Of a DNA stretch of 64,000 bases, positions 26,459 to 34,320 are shown piece by piece (position 1 is the first letter of the stretch; each line of letters starts with the position of its first letter). Position numbers and translations under genes: made by a program. The stretch is from Pseudomonadota bacterium (GTDB taxonomy: Bacteria > Pseudomonadota > Gammaproteobacteria > Xanthomonadales > Wenzhouxiangellaceae): positions 186,001 to 250,000 of the forward strand of contig CP053448.1 in assembly GCA_013285445.1 (NCBI GenBank), written 5' to 3'. The notes under the pieces were generated by a model that searched no databases, was not told the origin of the DNA, and was given only the letters and a program-made list of their open reading frames with translations.

Positions 26459-27663
26459 ATGCCCGCTACGGCCCGGCCACCACCGCGGCGCGTGCCGGAA
26501 TCGAGTCCGACACGCAGTTCGGCGCCGTGGTGCCGCCGCTTCATCTGAGCACCACCTATTCCTTTGCCGGGTTCGGCCGCAAGCGGGTCCACGACTACAG
26601 CCGTTCAGGCAACCCGACCCGCGATCTGCTGGCTGGCGCACTGGCCGAGCTGGAGTGCGGCCGGTCGGCCGTTGTCACGGCCACCGGCATGGCCGCCATC
26701 ACCACCGTGCTGCAGCTGCTGGTGCCCGGCGACCGGCTGCTGGCGCCGCATGACTGCTACGGTGGCACCTTCCGGCTGCTCGATGCCTGCGCCCGTCGCG
26801 GCGCCTTTGTTCTGGAGTGGCTGGATTTCAGCGACAGCCGGGCGCTGGCTGCCGCGCTGGCCAGCCGGCCGCGCATGGTCTGGCTGGAGACCCCGTCCAA
26901 TCCGCTGCTGCGGGTGACCGACATTCAGGCCGTGGCGGGCCAGGCGCACAAACGTGACGCGCTGGTGGTGGTCGACAACACCTTTCTGTCGCCGGCGCTG
27001 CAGCGGCCGTTGACGCTTGGAGCCGACATCGTCGTCCACTCGACGACCAAGTACATCAACGGCCACAGCGATGTCGTCGGTGGCGCGGTGATCGCCGTCG
27101 AGCAAAGCGTTGGTGAGCAGCTGGCCTGGTGGGCCAACTGCATTGGCGTGACGGCTTCGGCGTTTGACAGCTGGCTGACCCTGCGCGGTCTGCGCACGCT
27201 GTCGGCCCGTCTGGCGGTTCATCAACACAATGCAGCCCGGCTTGTCGCGCTGCTTCAACGCCACCCGGCGGTGGAGCGGGTGCACTACCCGGGCCTGCCT
27301 GGTCACCCCGGCCATCTGCTGGCGCGCCGACAGCAGGACGGTTTCGGTGCCATGGTCAGCTTCGAGCTCAAGGGCGGCGAGCCGGCGGTGCGGCGTCTGC
27401 TCGAGGGGCTCGAGTGCTTTTCGCTGGCCGAATCCCTGGGCGGGGTGGAAAGCCTGATCGCGCATCCGTCAACCATGACCCACGCCGCCATGCCGGCCGA
27501 GGATCGCGCCCGGGCGGGGATCGGCGAGGACCTGCTGCGGCTGTCGGTGGGGCTGGAGGCGGCCAGTGATCTGGTGGCTGACCTGTCGGCCGGCCTCGAC
27601 CGGGCACTGGCGCTGCCGGGCGGCCGTGCCCCCGGCGTGGAGAAACGACATGTCCGGCGTTGA
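26455..27663 (+). CDS. metB: Cystathionine gamma-synthase (trans-sulfuration PLP enzyme)
   Basis: 402 residues of the Cys/Met PLP family. The PLP lysine is in HSTTKYINGHSD; YSRSGNPTRDLL, ATGMAAI and ETPSNPLL are family motifs, and the C-terminal RLSVGLEAASDL is typical of MetB. It joins O-acylhomoserine with cysteine to form cystathionine. Sulfhydrylase activity (direct use of sulfide) cannot be excluded by sequence. It overlaps metX by 4 bp and homoserine dehydrogenase by 14 bp, so the three are expressed as one riboswitch-controlled unit. Confidence 0.9.
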   Translation: MNARYGPATTAARAGIESDTQFGAVVPPLHLSTTYSFAGFGRKRVHDYSRSGNPTRDLLAGALAELECGRSAVVTATGMAAITTVLQLLVPGDRLLAPHDCYGGTFRLLDACARRGAFVLEWLDFSDSRALAAALASRPRMVWLETPSNPLLRVTDIQAVAGQAHKRDALVVVDNTFLSPALQRPLTLGADIVVHSTTKYINGHSDVVGGAVIAVEQSVGEQLAWWANCIGVTASAFDSWLTLRGLRTLSARLAVHQHNAARLVALLQRHPAVERVHYPGLPGHPGHLLARRQQDGFGAMVSFELKGGEPAVRRLLEGLECFSLAESLGGVESLIAHPSTMTHAAMPAEDRARAGIGEDLLRLSVGLEAASDLVADLSAGLDRALALPGGRAPGVEKRHVRR

Positions 27664-28735
27664 ACGGCTCAGCCGTCGCGGGCGATACGCGCAGGCAGTG
27701 CCGGGCACGGCCGTCGGCCTGATCGGATCCGGCAAGGTGGGCAGTCGGGTGCTCTCACGGCTGGCAGACCAGCGCCCGGAGGGGGTGACCGTGGTCGGGC
27801 TGGCCAACTCGCGCCGGATGCTGCTGGCCCCGGGTGATCTGGCCGCTCCGGACTGGAAGCCTCGCCTGGCTGCTGCCGGGGCGCGTTCGGACATCGAGCG
27901 GCTGGCTGCCCATGTTGGCCGCCAGCCGCACGCCCGCCACGTGATAGTCGATGTCACTGGCTCGCGCGCCGTGGCCGAACGCCATCCCGGCTGGCTGGCT
28001 GACGGTTTCGCCATCGTGACCGCCAACAAGTGGGCGGCTTGCGGCCCGGCCGCCAGCTGGGCGCGACTGGACTGCAGCGCCTATTTCGACGCCACGACCG
28101 TCGGTGCCGGACTCCCGATTCTCGACGCCCTGCGCGCCCTGCGTCGTGCCGGTGACCGGGTCGAGCGCATCGATGGCGTCCTGTCGGGCACTCTGAGCGC
28201 GCTGCTCGCCGAGGTTGCCAACGGTCGCTCGTTCGCCGACAGCCTGCTGCGAGCGCACCGCGACGGGCTGACCGAGCCTGATCCCCGCCTGGATCTCGGC
28301 GGCATGGACGTTGCCCGCAAGCTGGTCATCGCGGCCCGGGCCGGCGGACTGGCGCTCGAGCTCGATGAGGTGGAGGTTCAGGCGTGGCTCGATCCGGATC
28401 TGGCCGGACTGCCGTTGCCGGCATTCCTCGCGGCGCACAGGCGCATCGATGATGCCTGGTCAGGCGCGGTCGCGGCAGCCCCCGGTCAGGGCGAGATGCT
28501 CTGCCATGTCGGCGAAGTGGCCCGCACGGTTGATGGCGCAGCGCGTGCCCGCGTTGGACTGCGGCGCGTGAGCAGGCTTCATCCGTTTGCGGCTATCGGT
28601 GCCGGCGAGAACATCGTTGCCATCCACAGTGCCGGCTATGCGCCGAAGCCGATCTGGATTCGCGGTCCCGGTGCCGGAGCCGGCGTGACGGCGCTGCAGA
28701 TCTGTGCCGGGCTGGCTGCGACCGCTCGGCAGTGA
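27650..28735 (+). CDS. hom: Homoserine dehydrogenase (stand-alone)
   Basis: 361 residues. The start ATG at 27650 has a GGAG ribosome site at 27638-27641 and lies inside the end of metB. The NAD(P)-binding loop is GLIGSGKVGSRVL, and the catalytic region has TANKWA, GAGLPI and GVLSGTLSALL. It reduces aspartate semialdehyde to homoserine, the substrate of metX. No aspartokinase domain is fused and no ACT domain is seen. With 361 residues it resembles the C-terminal part of ThrA/MetL. Having its own copy in the methionine operon dedicates homoserine supply to methionine. Confidence 0.9.
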   Translation: MSGVERLSRRGRYAQAVPGTAVGLIGSGKVGSRVLSRLADQRPEGVTVVGLANSRRMLLAPGDLAAPDWKPRLAAAGARSDIERLAAHVGRQPHARHVIVDVTGSRAVAERHPGWLADGFAIVTANKWAACGPAASWARLDCSAYFDATTVGAGLPILDALRALRRAGDRVERIDGVLSGTLSALLAEVANGRSFADSLLRAHRDGLTEPDPRLDLGGMDVARKLVIAARAGGLALELDEVEVQAWLDPDLAGLPLPAFLAAHRRIDDAWSGAVAAAPGQGEMLCHVGEVARTVDGAARARVGLRRVSRLHPFAAIGAGENIVAIHSAGYAPKPIWIRGPGAGAGVTALQICAGLAATARQ

Positions 28736-28769
28736 CCGTAACCCGCCCGTCCAGCGGCCGGAAAAGACA

Positions 28770-28797
28770 GCGGGCGTCCGGCTTGCCGGACGCCCGC
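28770..28797 (-). terminator. Bidirectional hairpin between convergent hom and nidogen-domain genes
   Basis: A perfect 12-bp stem (GCGGGCGTCCGG / CCGGACGCCCGC) with a 4-base loop. Read on the minus strand it is followed by TGTCTTTTCC, a fair U-tract, so it mainly terminates the minus-strand gene. It may also stop plus-strand transcription from hom. Confidence 0.8.
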
Positions 28798-28818
28798 ACA
28801 GGCTTGCTCAGCAGTTTC

Positions 28819-29682
28819 CTAGCTGAAGCGACGAACGACCAGGGTGCCTGCTGTGATCAGGGCCAGCACCAGCAGCAGCCAGGTCAGCAATGAACCGGCC
28901 GGGACCGGAATCGGGTCGAAGGGCTCGGGGCCGCCGATCGCGCCGCCGCGCGACTGGAAAATGTATCGCCCGTCGATATTGCTGTTGAGGCGATTGGAGA
29001 CCAGTGCGTCGGGGCCACCGTCGAGGAAGGCGCCGTTGACCGCTGAACCGGGCAGCTCGAAGAAGGTGTCGGGGTCGCCGGTGCCGTTGGAGTAGCCGAC
29101 CCGGGCCGAGTCACCGCCCAGCCCATCGGCATCGCCGCCGCTGGCTTCACCGGTCTCCCACTGGATCTGGTCGTAGTTGAAGACGATATCGAATTCGCCG
29201 GCGCCGATATCGGAGCGATCGACCAGAATCAGCTGAAAGCTGTTGCGGTTGGTGTGGGCCGCACTGCTGCTGAAGTAATCGACGTTGATCCAGTTGACGC
29301 CAAACGCGGGCCGTCCCTCGAAGGTGCCTGGCCCGTAGGTGACCGGGTCGCCGGCATTGCGGGTATCGACGTCGGCGAAGAACGGGGCGATGATTTCCTG
29401 CCCGGTCGAGGTCAGGTCGAACGGCGTAAACGTGCTCAGTGCCGCGTCGAAGGTGACATTGCCGTTGTTGTTGACCCACAGTTGATTGCGGGTAACGCCG
29501 AAAAAGTTGACGTCGAAGCCGAGCGCGACCGGCCCGGCCGAGCCATCGTCGTTCGGCGGCAGGGTATTGGCATTGAAGCCGGACTCGATGGCCTGGCCGA
29601 ACGCCGACCCGCCGATCAGGACGCCGACGATGGCAACGGCCGGGATGAAGCGGGCCGCTGCAGTGTTGCGAATTGAGAGCAT
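28819..29682 (-). CDS. Secreted nidogen-like (NIDO) domain protein with an IPTL-CTERM-like sorting tail
   Basis: 287 residues. The start at 29682 gives a signal peptide (MLSIRNTAAARFIPAVAIVG..., cut near AFGQ-A) and has GGAGGG 8 bases upstream. Residues about 45-245 resemble the NIDO extracellular domain (FGVTRNQLWVNNNGNVTF, PFFADVDTR, GEFDIVFNYDQIQWETGEA). The C-terminus is IPVPAGSLLTW followed by a membrane helix and RRFS, the proline-helix-arginine layout of IPTL-CTERM signals processed by exosortase-like enzymes. No exosortase is in the window. It probably sits on the cell surface and may contribute to adhesion or matrix. Confidence 0.82.
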   Translation of the reverse strand: MLSIRNTAAARFIPAVAIVGVLIGGSAFGQAIESGFNANTLPPNDDGSAGPVALGFDVNFFGVTRNQLWVNNNGNVTFDAALSTFTPFDLTSTGQEIIAPFFADVDTRNAGDPVTYGPGTFEGRPAFGVNWINVDYFSSSAAHTNRNSFQLILVDRSDIGAGEFDIVFNYDQIQWETGEASGGDADGLGGDSARVGYSNGTGDPDTFFELPGSAVNGAFLDGGPDALVSNRLNSNIDGRYIFQSRGGAIGGPEPFDPIPVPAGSLLTWLLLVLALITAGTLVVRRFS

Positions 29683-29853
29683 GTGGTTGTCCCTCCAGTG
29701 CGTGTGAACAGAGGCGGTTGTTGTCGTGCGCCCGTCGCGAGCCACGACACCCGACCCCATAACGTAGTGTGCACCCGAATCCTGCCATCTTGCAAGCTGC
29801 GCCACATGTCCGGATGACGCATCAGGTCGCCACGATTGTGCCGTCCGACCCGA

Positions 29854-30072
29854 TCAAAGGGCATACTGGATAATCAGCTCCATCAGTTCATCGCGGGTAA
29901 TCACGCCGTCATGGTTGCTGTCGAACTCGTTGAACACGCGCGCACTGACGCCGACGCCGTGTTCCCCGGTCAGGCAGCGCATCAGCTCGACGAACTCGCC
30001 GCGAGAGAGTACGCCGTCGCCGTTCGTATCCACTTCCCGAAACAGGGCGTCAACCAGCTCCTCTCGCTCCAT
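29854..30072 (-). CDS. EF-hand calcium-binding protein (calmodulin-like)
   Basis: 72 residues with two complete EF-hand loops, DTNGDGVLSRGE and DSNHDGVITRDE, each with the Asp/Asn ligands at positions 1, 3 and 5 and Glu at 12. There is no signal peptide, so it is probably a cytoplasmic calcium sensor or buffer. The frame begins 8 codons earlier at 30096, but the ATG at 30072 has AGGA about 8 bases upstream whereas the first ATG has none. It lies 47 bp downstream of the anti-sigma-like gene, on the same strand, suggesting a calcium link to that unit. Confidence 0.85.
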   Translation of the reverse strand: MEREELVDALFREVDTNGDGVLSRGEFVELMRCLTGEHGVGVSARVFNEFDSNHDGVITRDELMELIIQYAL

Positions 30073-30119
30073 TTGGCACTTCCTGGATAGGGACATGAAG
30101 GCGCTGATTGTAGCGAAGT

Positions 30120-30761
30120 TCAGTCTGCTTCAGCCAGTGCCTCGCGGATGGCGGACGGAATTTCGGCCCCGGGATGGGCTGTCAGCAGCCGCTCGAGTTC
30201 GCGCCGCGCCCGTTCGGTCTCGCCGCGCTCGATCAGCGTTTCAATCGTTTGCAGCCAGTCATCGGGTTCCGGCAGTGCGTCGGCCTGTTCTTCCGCCGCG
30301 CGCGGCATCCGGGGCGCGATCCGGGATTGTTCGGCTGAGGCGCGGGCAGCGGTCGGTTCGGCGACCTGATCGGTGGCGCCGGCCTCTCGGTGCTCGGAAA
30401 CCTCGAATCGATCGCTGGCCTGGGGTGCCCGCCGCCGGGGCGCTGGCGGCGAAGGCGAGCCGGCGGGTTCTTCGGTCCGGACCGTTTCGTCGCGATCGGC
30501 TTTGTGGAGCGCGGGCGGACCGGATTGCGGCGGCATCTGCCGAACCACCACGCCAATGGCCAGCACCGCCACGCAGGCGGTTGCGACCGCCCCGATCCAG
30601 CGAACGGGTGTGCGCTGCTTGTGCCGTCGGGCAGACTCGGCGGCGCGGGCCAGGACCACTCGGTCGATGTCGGCCGGTGGTTCCAGATCGGGCTGTTTGC
30701 GGTAGAGCGCGGCGAGGCGCTCGCGTTGGTCCGGCGGCAGCTGGCTCTTGGGATCGTTCAT
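30120..30761 (-). CDS. Membrane-anchored anti-sigma-like protein
   Basis: 213 residues with one transmembrane helix (about 54-74, WIGAVATACVAVLAIGVVV). A cytoplasmic basic N-terminus precedes it, and a Pro/Glu-rich, probably periplasmic, region ends in a helical segment (TIETLIERGETERARRELERLL). It overlaps the sigma factor stop by ATGA, the usual ECF sigma/anti-sigma arrangement. No zinc-binding HxxxCxxC motif or known anti-sigma domain is visible, so the role comes from context and topology only. Confidence 0.7.
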   Translation of the reverse strand: MNDPKSQLPPDQRERLAALYRKQPDLEPPADIDRVVLARAAESARRHKQRTPVRWIGAVATACVAVLAIGVVVRQMPPQSGPPALHKADRDETVRTEEPAGSPSPPAPRRRAPQASDRFEVSEHREAGATDQVAEPTAARASAEQSRIAPRMPRAAEEQADALPEPDDWLQTIETLIERGETERARRELERLLTAHPGAEIPSAIREALAEAD

Positions 30762-31321
30762 GGTGGCTCCGGCTGAGCGTCCGGCGACAGTCGCTCACGC
30801 AGTTTGCGCACGGCATATCGCAGCCGACTCTTGATCGTTTCGTGCCCGACCCCCTGGCGTTCGGCAATATCGGTCAGCGACAGGCCGGCCTCCTGCTGAA
30901 GCAGGAATGCCGAACGCTGTTCGACCGGCAGCGACATCAGCGCGTGCCTGAGCGCGGCTGCGCGATCGTGGCGTTCGGCCGCCCGCTCCGGCGTGGCCTG
31001 TTCGTCGACCAGCCCGGCGGTGGCGTCGCTGTCGTGCTGGCCCTGGCGTGCCCGCCGGCGCCAGTGGTCGACAACCCGGTTGTGGGCAATCCGGAAGGCG
31101 TAACGGCGAAAGCCCTGCTTGCGGCGAAAGCGATCGCGGTGGTCGATGATGGCCGCCCACACCTCCTGATACAGGTCGTCGGCCAGCGTGCGGTCACCGA
31201 CCGCGTGCACCAGATAGCGGTAGAGCGGCTGACGATAGCGGTCATGGAGCATCTCGAAGGCACGCACATCACCGCCGGCATAGGCCAGCATGAGCTCATC
31301 ATCGCAGCGCGGGTCGGGCAT
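30758..31321 (-). CDS. ECF-type RNA polymerase sigma factor
   Basis: 187 residues with sigma region 2 (about 10-90, FEMLHDRYRQPLYRYLVHA, DDLYQEVW) and region 4 (about 125-178, LPVEQRSAFLLQQEAGLSLTDIAERQ). No region 1.1 or 3, as expected for the extracytoplasmic-function group. It directs transcription of a small regulon when released by its anti-sigma partner, here the membrane protein encoded next with a 4-bp overlap. A vWA lipoprotein gene lies 56 bp upstream on the same strand. No good Shine-Dalgarno is seen at the ATG. Confidence 0.93.
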   Translation of the reverse strand: MPDPRCDDELMLAYAGGDVRAFEMLHDRYRQPLYRYLVHAVGDRTLADDLYQEVWAAIIDHRDRFRRKQGFRRYAFRIAHNRVVDHWRRRARQGQHDSDATAGLVDEQATPERAAERHDRAAALRHALMSLPVEQRSAFLLQQEAGLSLTDIAERQGVGHETIKSRLRYAVRKLRERLSPDAQPEPP

Positions 31322-31377
31322 GAACCGAGCTTAGCGAACCGAACGCCCGAGCGCCAGCGCCCGGGCGCAGATTCCGA

Positions 31378-33384
31378 TCAGGCCCTGTCGGCCGGCGACA
31401 GGCTGTCGGCCAGGCGCAGCAGCTGCAGGAACTCCCCGCGGTAGCCGGATGGATCCTCGCCGCGCGAGCGGCTGGCCAGCTCGTGAATGGCCGACAGATC
31501 ATAGCCTTCCAGATAGCGGCCGCCGCGCAGATACTGTCCGAAGGCCGCAACGGCGGCGGCAAAACCGATGCGATAGCCTGTGTCGTCGCGTTCTTGACGC
31601 TCGATGGCCTGCTCGATCAGACGACTGCTGTCGTCGCCGGGACGCTTGTAGCGCAGGCGCAGAAAGCCCAGCTCGCGTGATGAGCCGTCGATTGTCGTGG
31701 CGCGCGATCGGGAACCGTAGCGCAAGACGTCCACGCGCTCGCCGCCGGAGCCGGTCAGTGCGATTTCATACAGCGCGGTGACGGTGTGGCCGGCACCGAT
31801 ATCGCCGGCATCGACCGCATCATTGTTGAAGTCCTCGCGTCTGAGCGCCCGGTTCTCGTAGCCGATCAGCCGATACTCCGCGACCACGGCAGGATTGAAC
31901 TCGAGCTGGATCTTGACGTCGCGGGCGATGGTCATCAGCGTGGCGTGCATTTCCTCAACCAGCACCTTGCGGGCCTCGTTGAGCGTATCGATATAGGCGT
32001 GGTTGCCGTCCCCGGCATCGGCCAGCTGTTCCATCAGGTGGTCGTTGTAGTTGCCGGTGCCGAAGCCGAGCGTGGTCAGGGCGATACCGGATTTGCGTTG
32101 GCGCTTGACCTGGTCGAGCAGGGCCTCGAAGCTGACCGTGCCGACATTGAAGTCGCCGTCGGTGGCCAGCACGATCCGGTTGATCCCGCCCTCGATGAAA
32201 CCCTGGCGCGCCTGCGCATAGGCCAGCGCGATTCCGGCACCGCCGTTGGTGCTGCCGCCGGCGCTGAGCCGGTCAATGGCGGCGTTGATGGTTCCGTGGC
32301 GGTCGCCGGGTGTCGATTCGAGCACGACCGCGGTGGTGCCGGCATAGACCACCATGGCAACGCGGTCGTGGGCATCGAGCTGGCCGACGAGCAGTTTGAG
32401 ACCATTTCTCAGCAGACCGAGCTTGTCGGCCGAGTTCATCGAACCGGAGACATCGATCAGGAAGACCAGATTGGCCGGCGGGATGGCTTCGGTGGGGGGG
32501 CTTGCGCCGCGAATGCCGATCTGCAGCAGGCGCGTTGCGGGGTTCCAGGGCGTGGGCGCCTGTTCCACGGTCACGCTGAACGGCGCCTGGCCCGCTGCCG
32601 GCGCGGGATAGTCGTAGTCGAAGTAATTGATCATCTCCTCGACCCGGACCGCATCGGTCGGCGGCAGCCGGCCCTGGCCCAGCATGCGGCGCACGTTGGC
32701 GTAGCTGCCGGTGTCGACATCGATCGAAAACGTCGAAACGGGCCGTTCGGCGACCCGGTGCACCGGGTTGTCGTCGAAGGCATGATAGTTCTCGCGATCG
32801 ACCACCTGCTGAAGGCGCTGCGGCATCGGCGGCGCTGCGGCATGGCTCCGGGCGGCCTCGCGAACCCGGGCGGTCGGCAGCATCGCGACATCAGCGGCCT
32901 CATGCCGGGGTTCGGGCCGGGCCTGCAGGCGGTCGGGCGATTGCCGGGGAGTCGGGTTGTCCGGCTCGATCGCGCTGGGCCGGGAATCCTCTTCACCGCT
33001 GTCGGCTGGCTCGTCCAGGCCGGGACCCGTGCTACAGGCCGTCAGCATGATTAACCCGGCAACCATACAAATCGCGTGCAGACGTGCCGTGCATCCCGAC
33101 AGCAAGGCAGCCAAACGCCGCTGTAGTGGTGGGGCTACAGCAAGTTTCGACAAGGCCGTCTGTCGGGAGGCACAGCCCGGCCTGTCTTTCAATGTCAACA
33201 AGTCAGGGGCTCCGGAAATGGCCTCGCTTGGCGTTGTCGCTGTTGCAACGGGGATCATCCTTCCCGGCGAGCGACGCCCTGATTCGAGCCATTCCTGAAG
33301 CCCTGAATGCGATCTGTATGATTGCCGGGTTAATGGCAGCGCCTGCAGGATCGGCGCGCGGCCACTGCGATTCATTGCCTGCAT
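31378..33384 (-). CDS. von Willebrand factor A domain protein (YfbK-like), N-terminus disrupted by an inverted-repeat block
   Basis: 668 codons from an ATG at 33384 with a strong AAGGAG site 7 bases upstream. A lipobox (LIMLTAC, Cys117) lies 116 residues in, which is abnormal for a lipoprotein. The DNA between encodes no known domain and is bounded by 26-bp inverted repeats (33050-33075, 33309-33334). Downstream are the YfbK N-terminal region (STFSIDVDTGSYANVRRML), a vWA domain with intact MIDAS (DVSGS near residue 310; ATDGDF) and a DUF3520-like C-terminus. YfbK-type proteins are envelope proteins of unknown role. An internal start near 33066 (no ribosome site) would give a 562-residue protein. 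Confidence 0.82.
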   Translation of the reverse strand: MQAMNRSGRAPILQALPLTRQSYRSHSGLQEWLESGRRSPGRMIPVATATTPSEAISGAPDLLTLKDRPGCASRQTALSKLAVAPPLQRRLAALLSGCTARLHAICMVAGLIMLTACSTGPGLDEPADSGEEDSRPSAIEPDNPTPRQSPDRLQARPEPRHEAADVAMLPTARVREAARSHAAAPPMPQRLQQVVDRENYHAFDDNPVHRVAERPVSTFSIDVDTGSYANVRRMLGQGRLPPTDAVRVEEMINYFDYDYPAPAAGQAPFSVTVEQAPTPWNPATRLLQIGIRGASPPTEAIPPANLVFLIDVSGSMNSADKLGLLRNGLKLLVGQLDAHDRVAMVVYAGTTAVVLESTPGDRHGTINAAIDRLSAGGSTNGGAGIALAYAQARQGFIEGGINRIVLATDGDFNVGTVSFEALLDQVKRQRKSGIALTTLGFGTGNYNDHLMEQLADAGDGNHAYIDTLNEARKVLVEEMHATLMTIARDVKIQLEFNPAVVAEYRLIGYENRALRREDFNNDAVDAGDIGAGHTVTALYEIALTGSGGERVDVLRYGSRSRATTIDGSSRELGFLRLRYKRPGDDSSRLIEQAIERQERDDTGYRIGFAAAVAAFGQYLRGGRYLEGYDLSAIHELASRSRGEDPSGYRGEFLQLLRLADSLSPADRA
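33050..33334. mobile_element. 285-bp block with 26-bp terminal inverted repeats (MITE-like)
   Basis: The ends, 33050-33075 and 33309-33334, are inverted copies that match at 24 of 26 positions, each starting ATTAACCCGGCAA. There is no transposase inside. An imperfect hairpin lies at 33151-33186. AT dinucleotides at the two outer edges could be a 2-bp target duplication. The block lies within the vWA reading frame without introducing a stop. Confidence 0.5.
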
Positions 33385-33518
33385 CGGTGTTCTCCTTGGG
33401 TTGTGTTCTGCCCTGTTCGGAATGTTCAGGACTCGTCAGTAACAACGCCCGGGCCATGGAAAAGGGGTTGATCGTCTGCTAGGGTTGGTGCAGATCGTGC
33501 GGCACGGAGCGTTCTGCG

Positions 33519-34271
33519 ATGAATCGAGCCCTGTACCTGATGATCCTGGTTTTCGGCATGGTCCTGGCCCTGAGCGCAGCGGCCGAGGTCCGGCTGTTGC
33601 TTGAAGGCGGCGGACAAGCGCCGCAGCAGTTTCCCGAGACGCGCCTGGCCGAGCGGCAGCAGATGGTCGAACAGCAGATTACTGCGCGCGGCGTGTCCGC
33701 CGAGGACGTGCTGAACGTCATGCGGGCCGTGCCGCGTCACTGGTTCGTGCCCGAACGGCTGCAGCGTCGCGCCTACGCTGACCACCCGCTGCCGATTGGC
33801 CACGGCCAGACGATCTCCCAGCCCTACATCGTGGCCGTCATGACCGAAGAGCTCGGAGTCGGCCGGGGCGACCGCGTACTGGAGGTCGGCACCGGCTCGG
33901 GCTATCAGGCAGCAGTGCTGGCGGCCCTGGGTGTCGATGTGGTCAGCATCGAGATCATCGAACCGCTGGCCGAGACCGCCGCCGAGCGACTCGAGCATCG
34001 GGGCTTTGGCTCGATTCGTCTGCTGCACGGCGACGGCTACTACGGTGACCCCGAACACGCACCCTACGATGCGATTATCGTGACCGCCGCGGCCGGACAT
34101 GTGCCGCCGCCGCTGATCGAACAGCTCAAGCCCGGCGGACGCATGGTCATCCCGGTGGGTCGTGCCGGCTGGACGCAGAATCTGCTGCGCGTCGAAAAGA
34201 CCGGGGACGGCAAGACCCGGACGCGCAATCTCATGGCGGTCTCCTTCGTCCCGCTGACCGGCGATCATTGA
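33519..34271 (+). CDS. pcm: Protein-L-isoaspartate O-methyltransferase, probably exported
   Basis: 250 residues. A hydrophobic signal sequence (MNRALYLMILVFGMVLALSA) precedes a standard PIMT domain: PRHWFVPERLQRRAYAD, QTISQPYIVAVM, the SAM-binding loop VLEVGTGSGYQAAVLA and post-loop acidic IEIIEPL. It methylates isoaspartate in aged proteins to start their repair. Most bacterial Pcm is cytoplasmic, so the signal peptide is unusual and points to periplasmic or membrane-attached repair, where SAM supply would be a puzzle. A GGAG ribosome site lies 9 bases before the ATG. Confidence 0.9.
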   Translation: MNRALYLMILVFGMVLALSAAAEVRLLLEGGGQAPQQFPETRLAERQQMVEQQITARGVSAEDVLNVMRAVPRHWFVPERLQRRAYADHPLPIGHGQTISQPYIVAVMTEELGVGRGDRVLEVGTGSGYQAAVLAALGVDVVSIEIIEPLAETAAERLEHRGFGSIRLLHGDGYYGDPEHAPYDAIIVTAAAGHVPPPLIEQLKPGGRMVIPVGRAGWTQNLLRVEKTGDGKTRTRNLMAVSFVPLTGDH

Positions 34272-34320
34272 ACGCATTCTCCGTGGGTCGTCACGGGGTG
34301 ACACCCGCCTGCAGCGCCGC

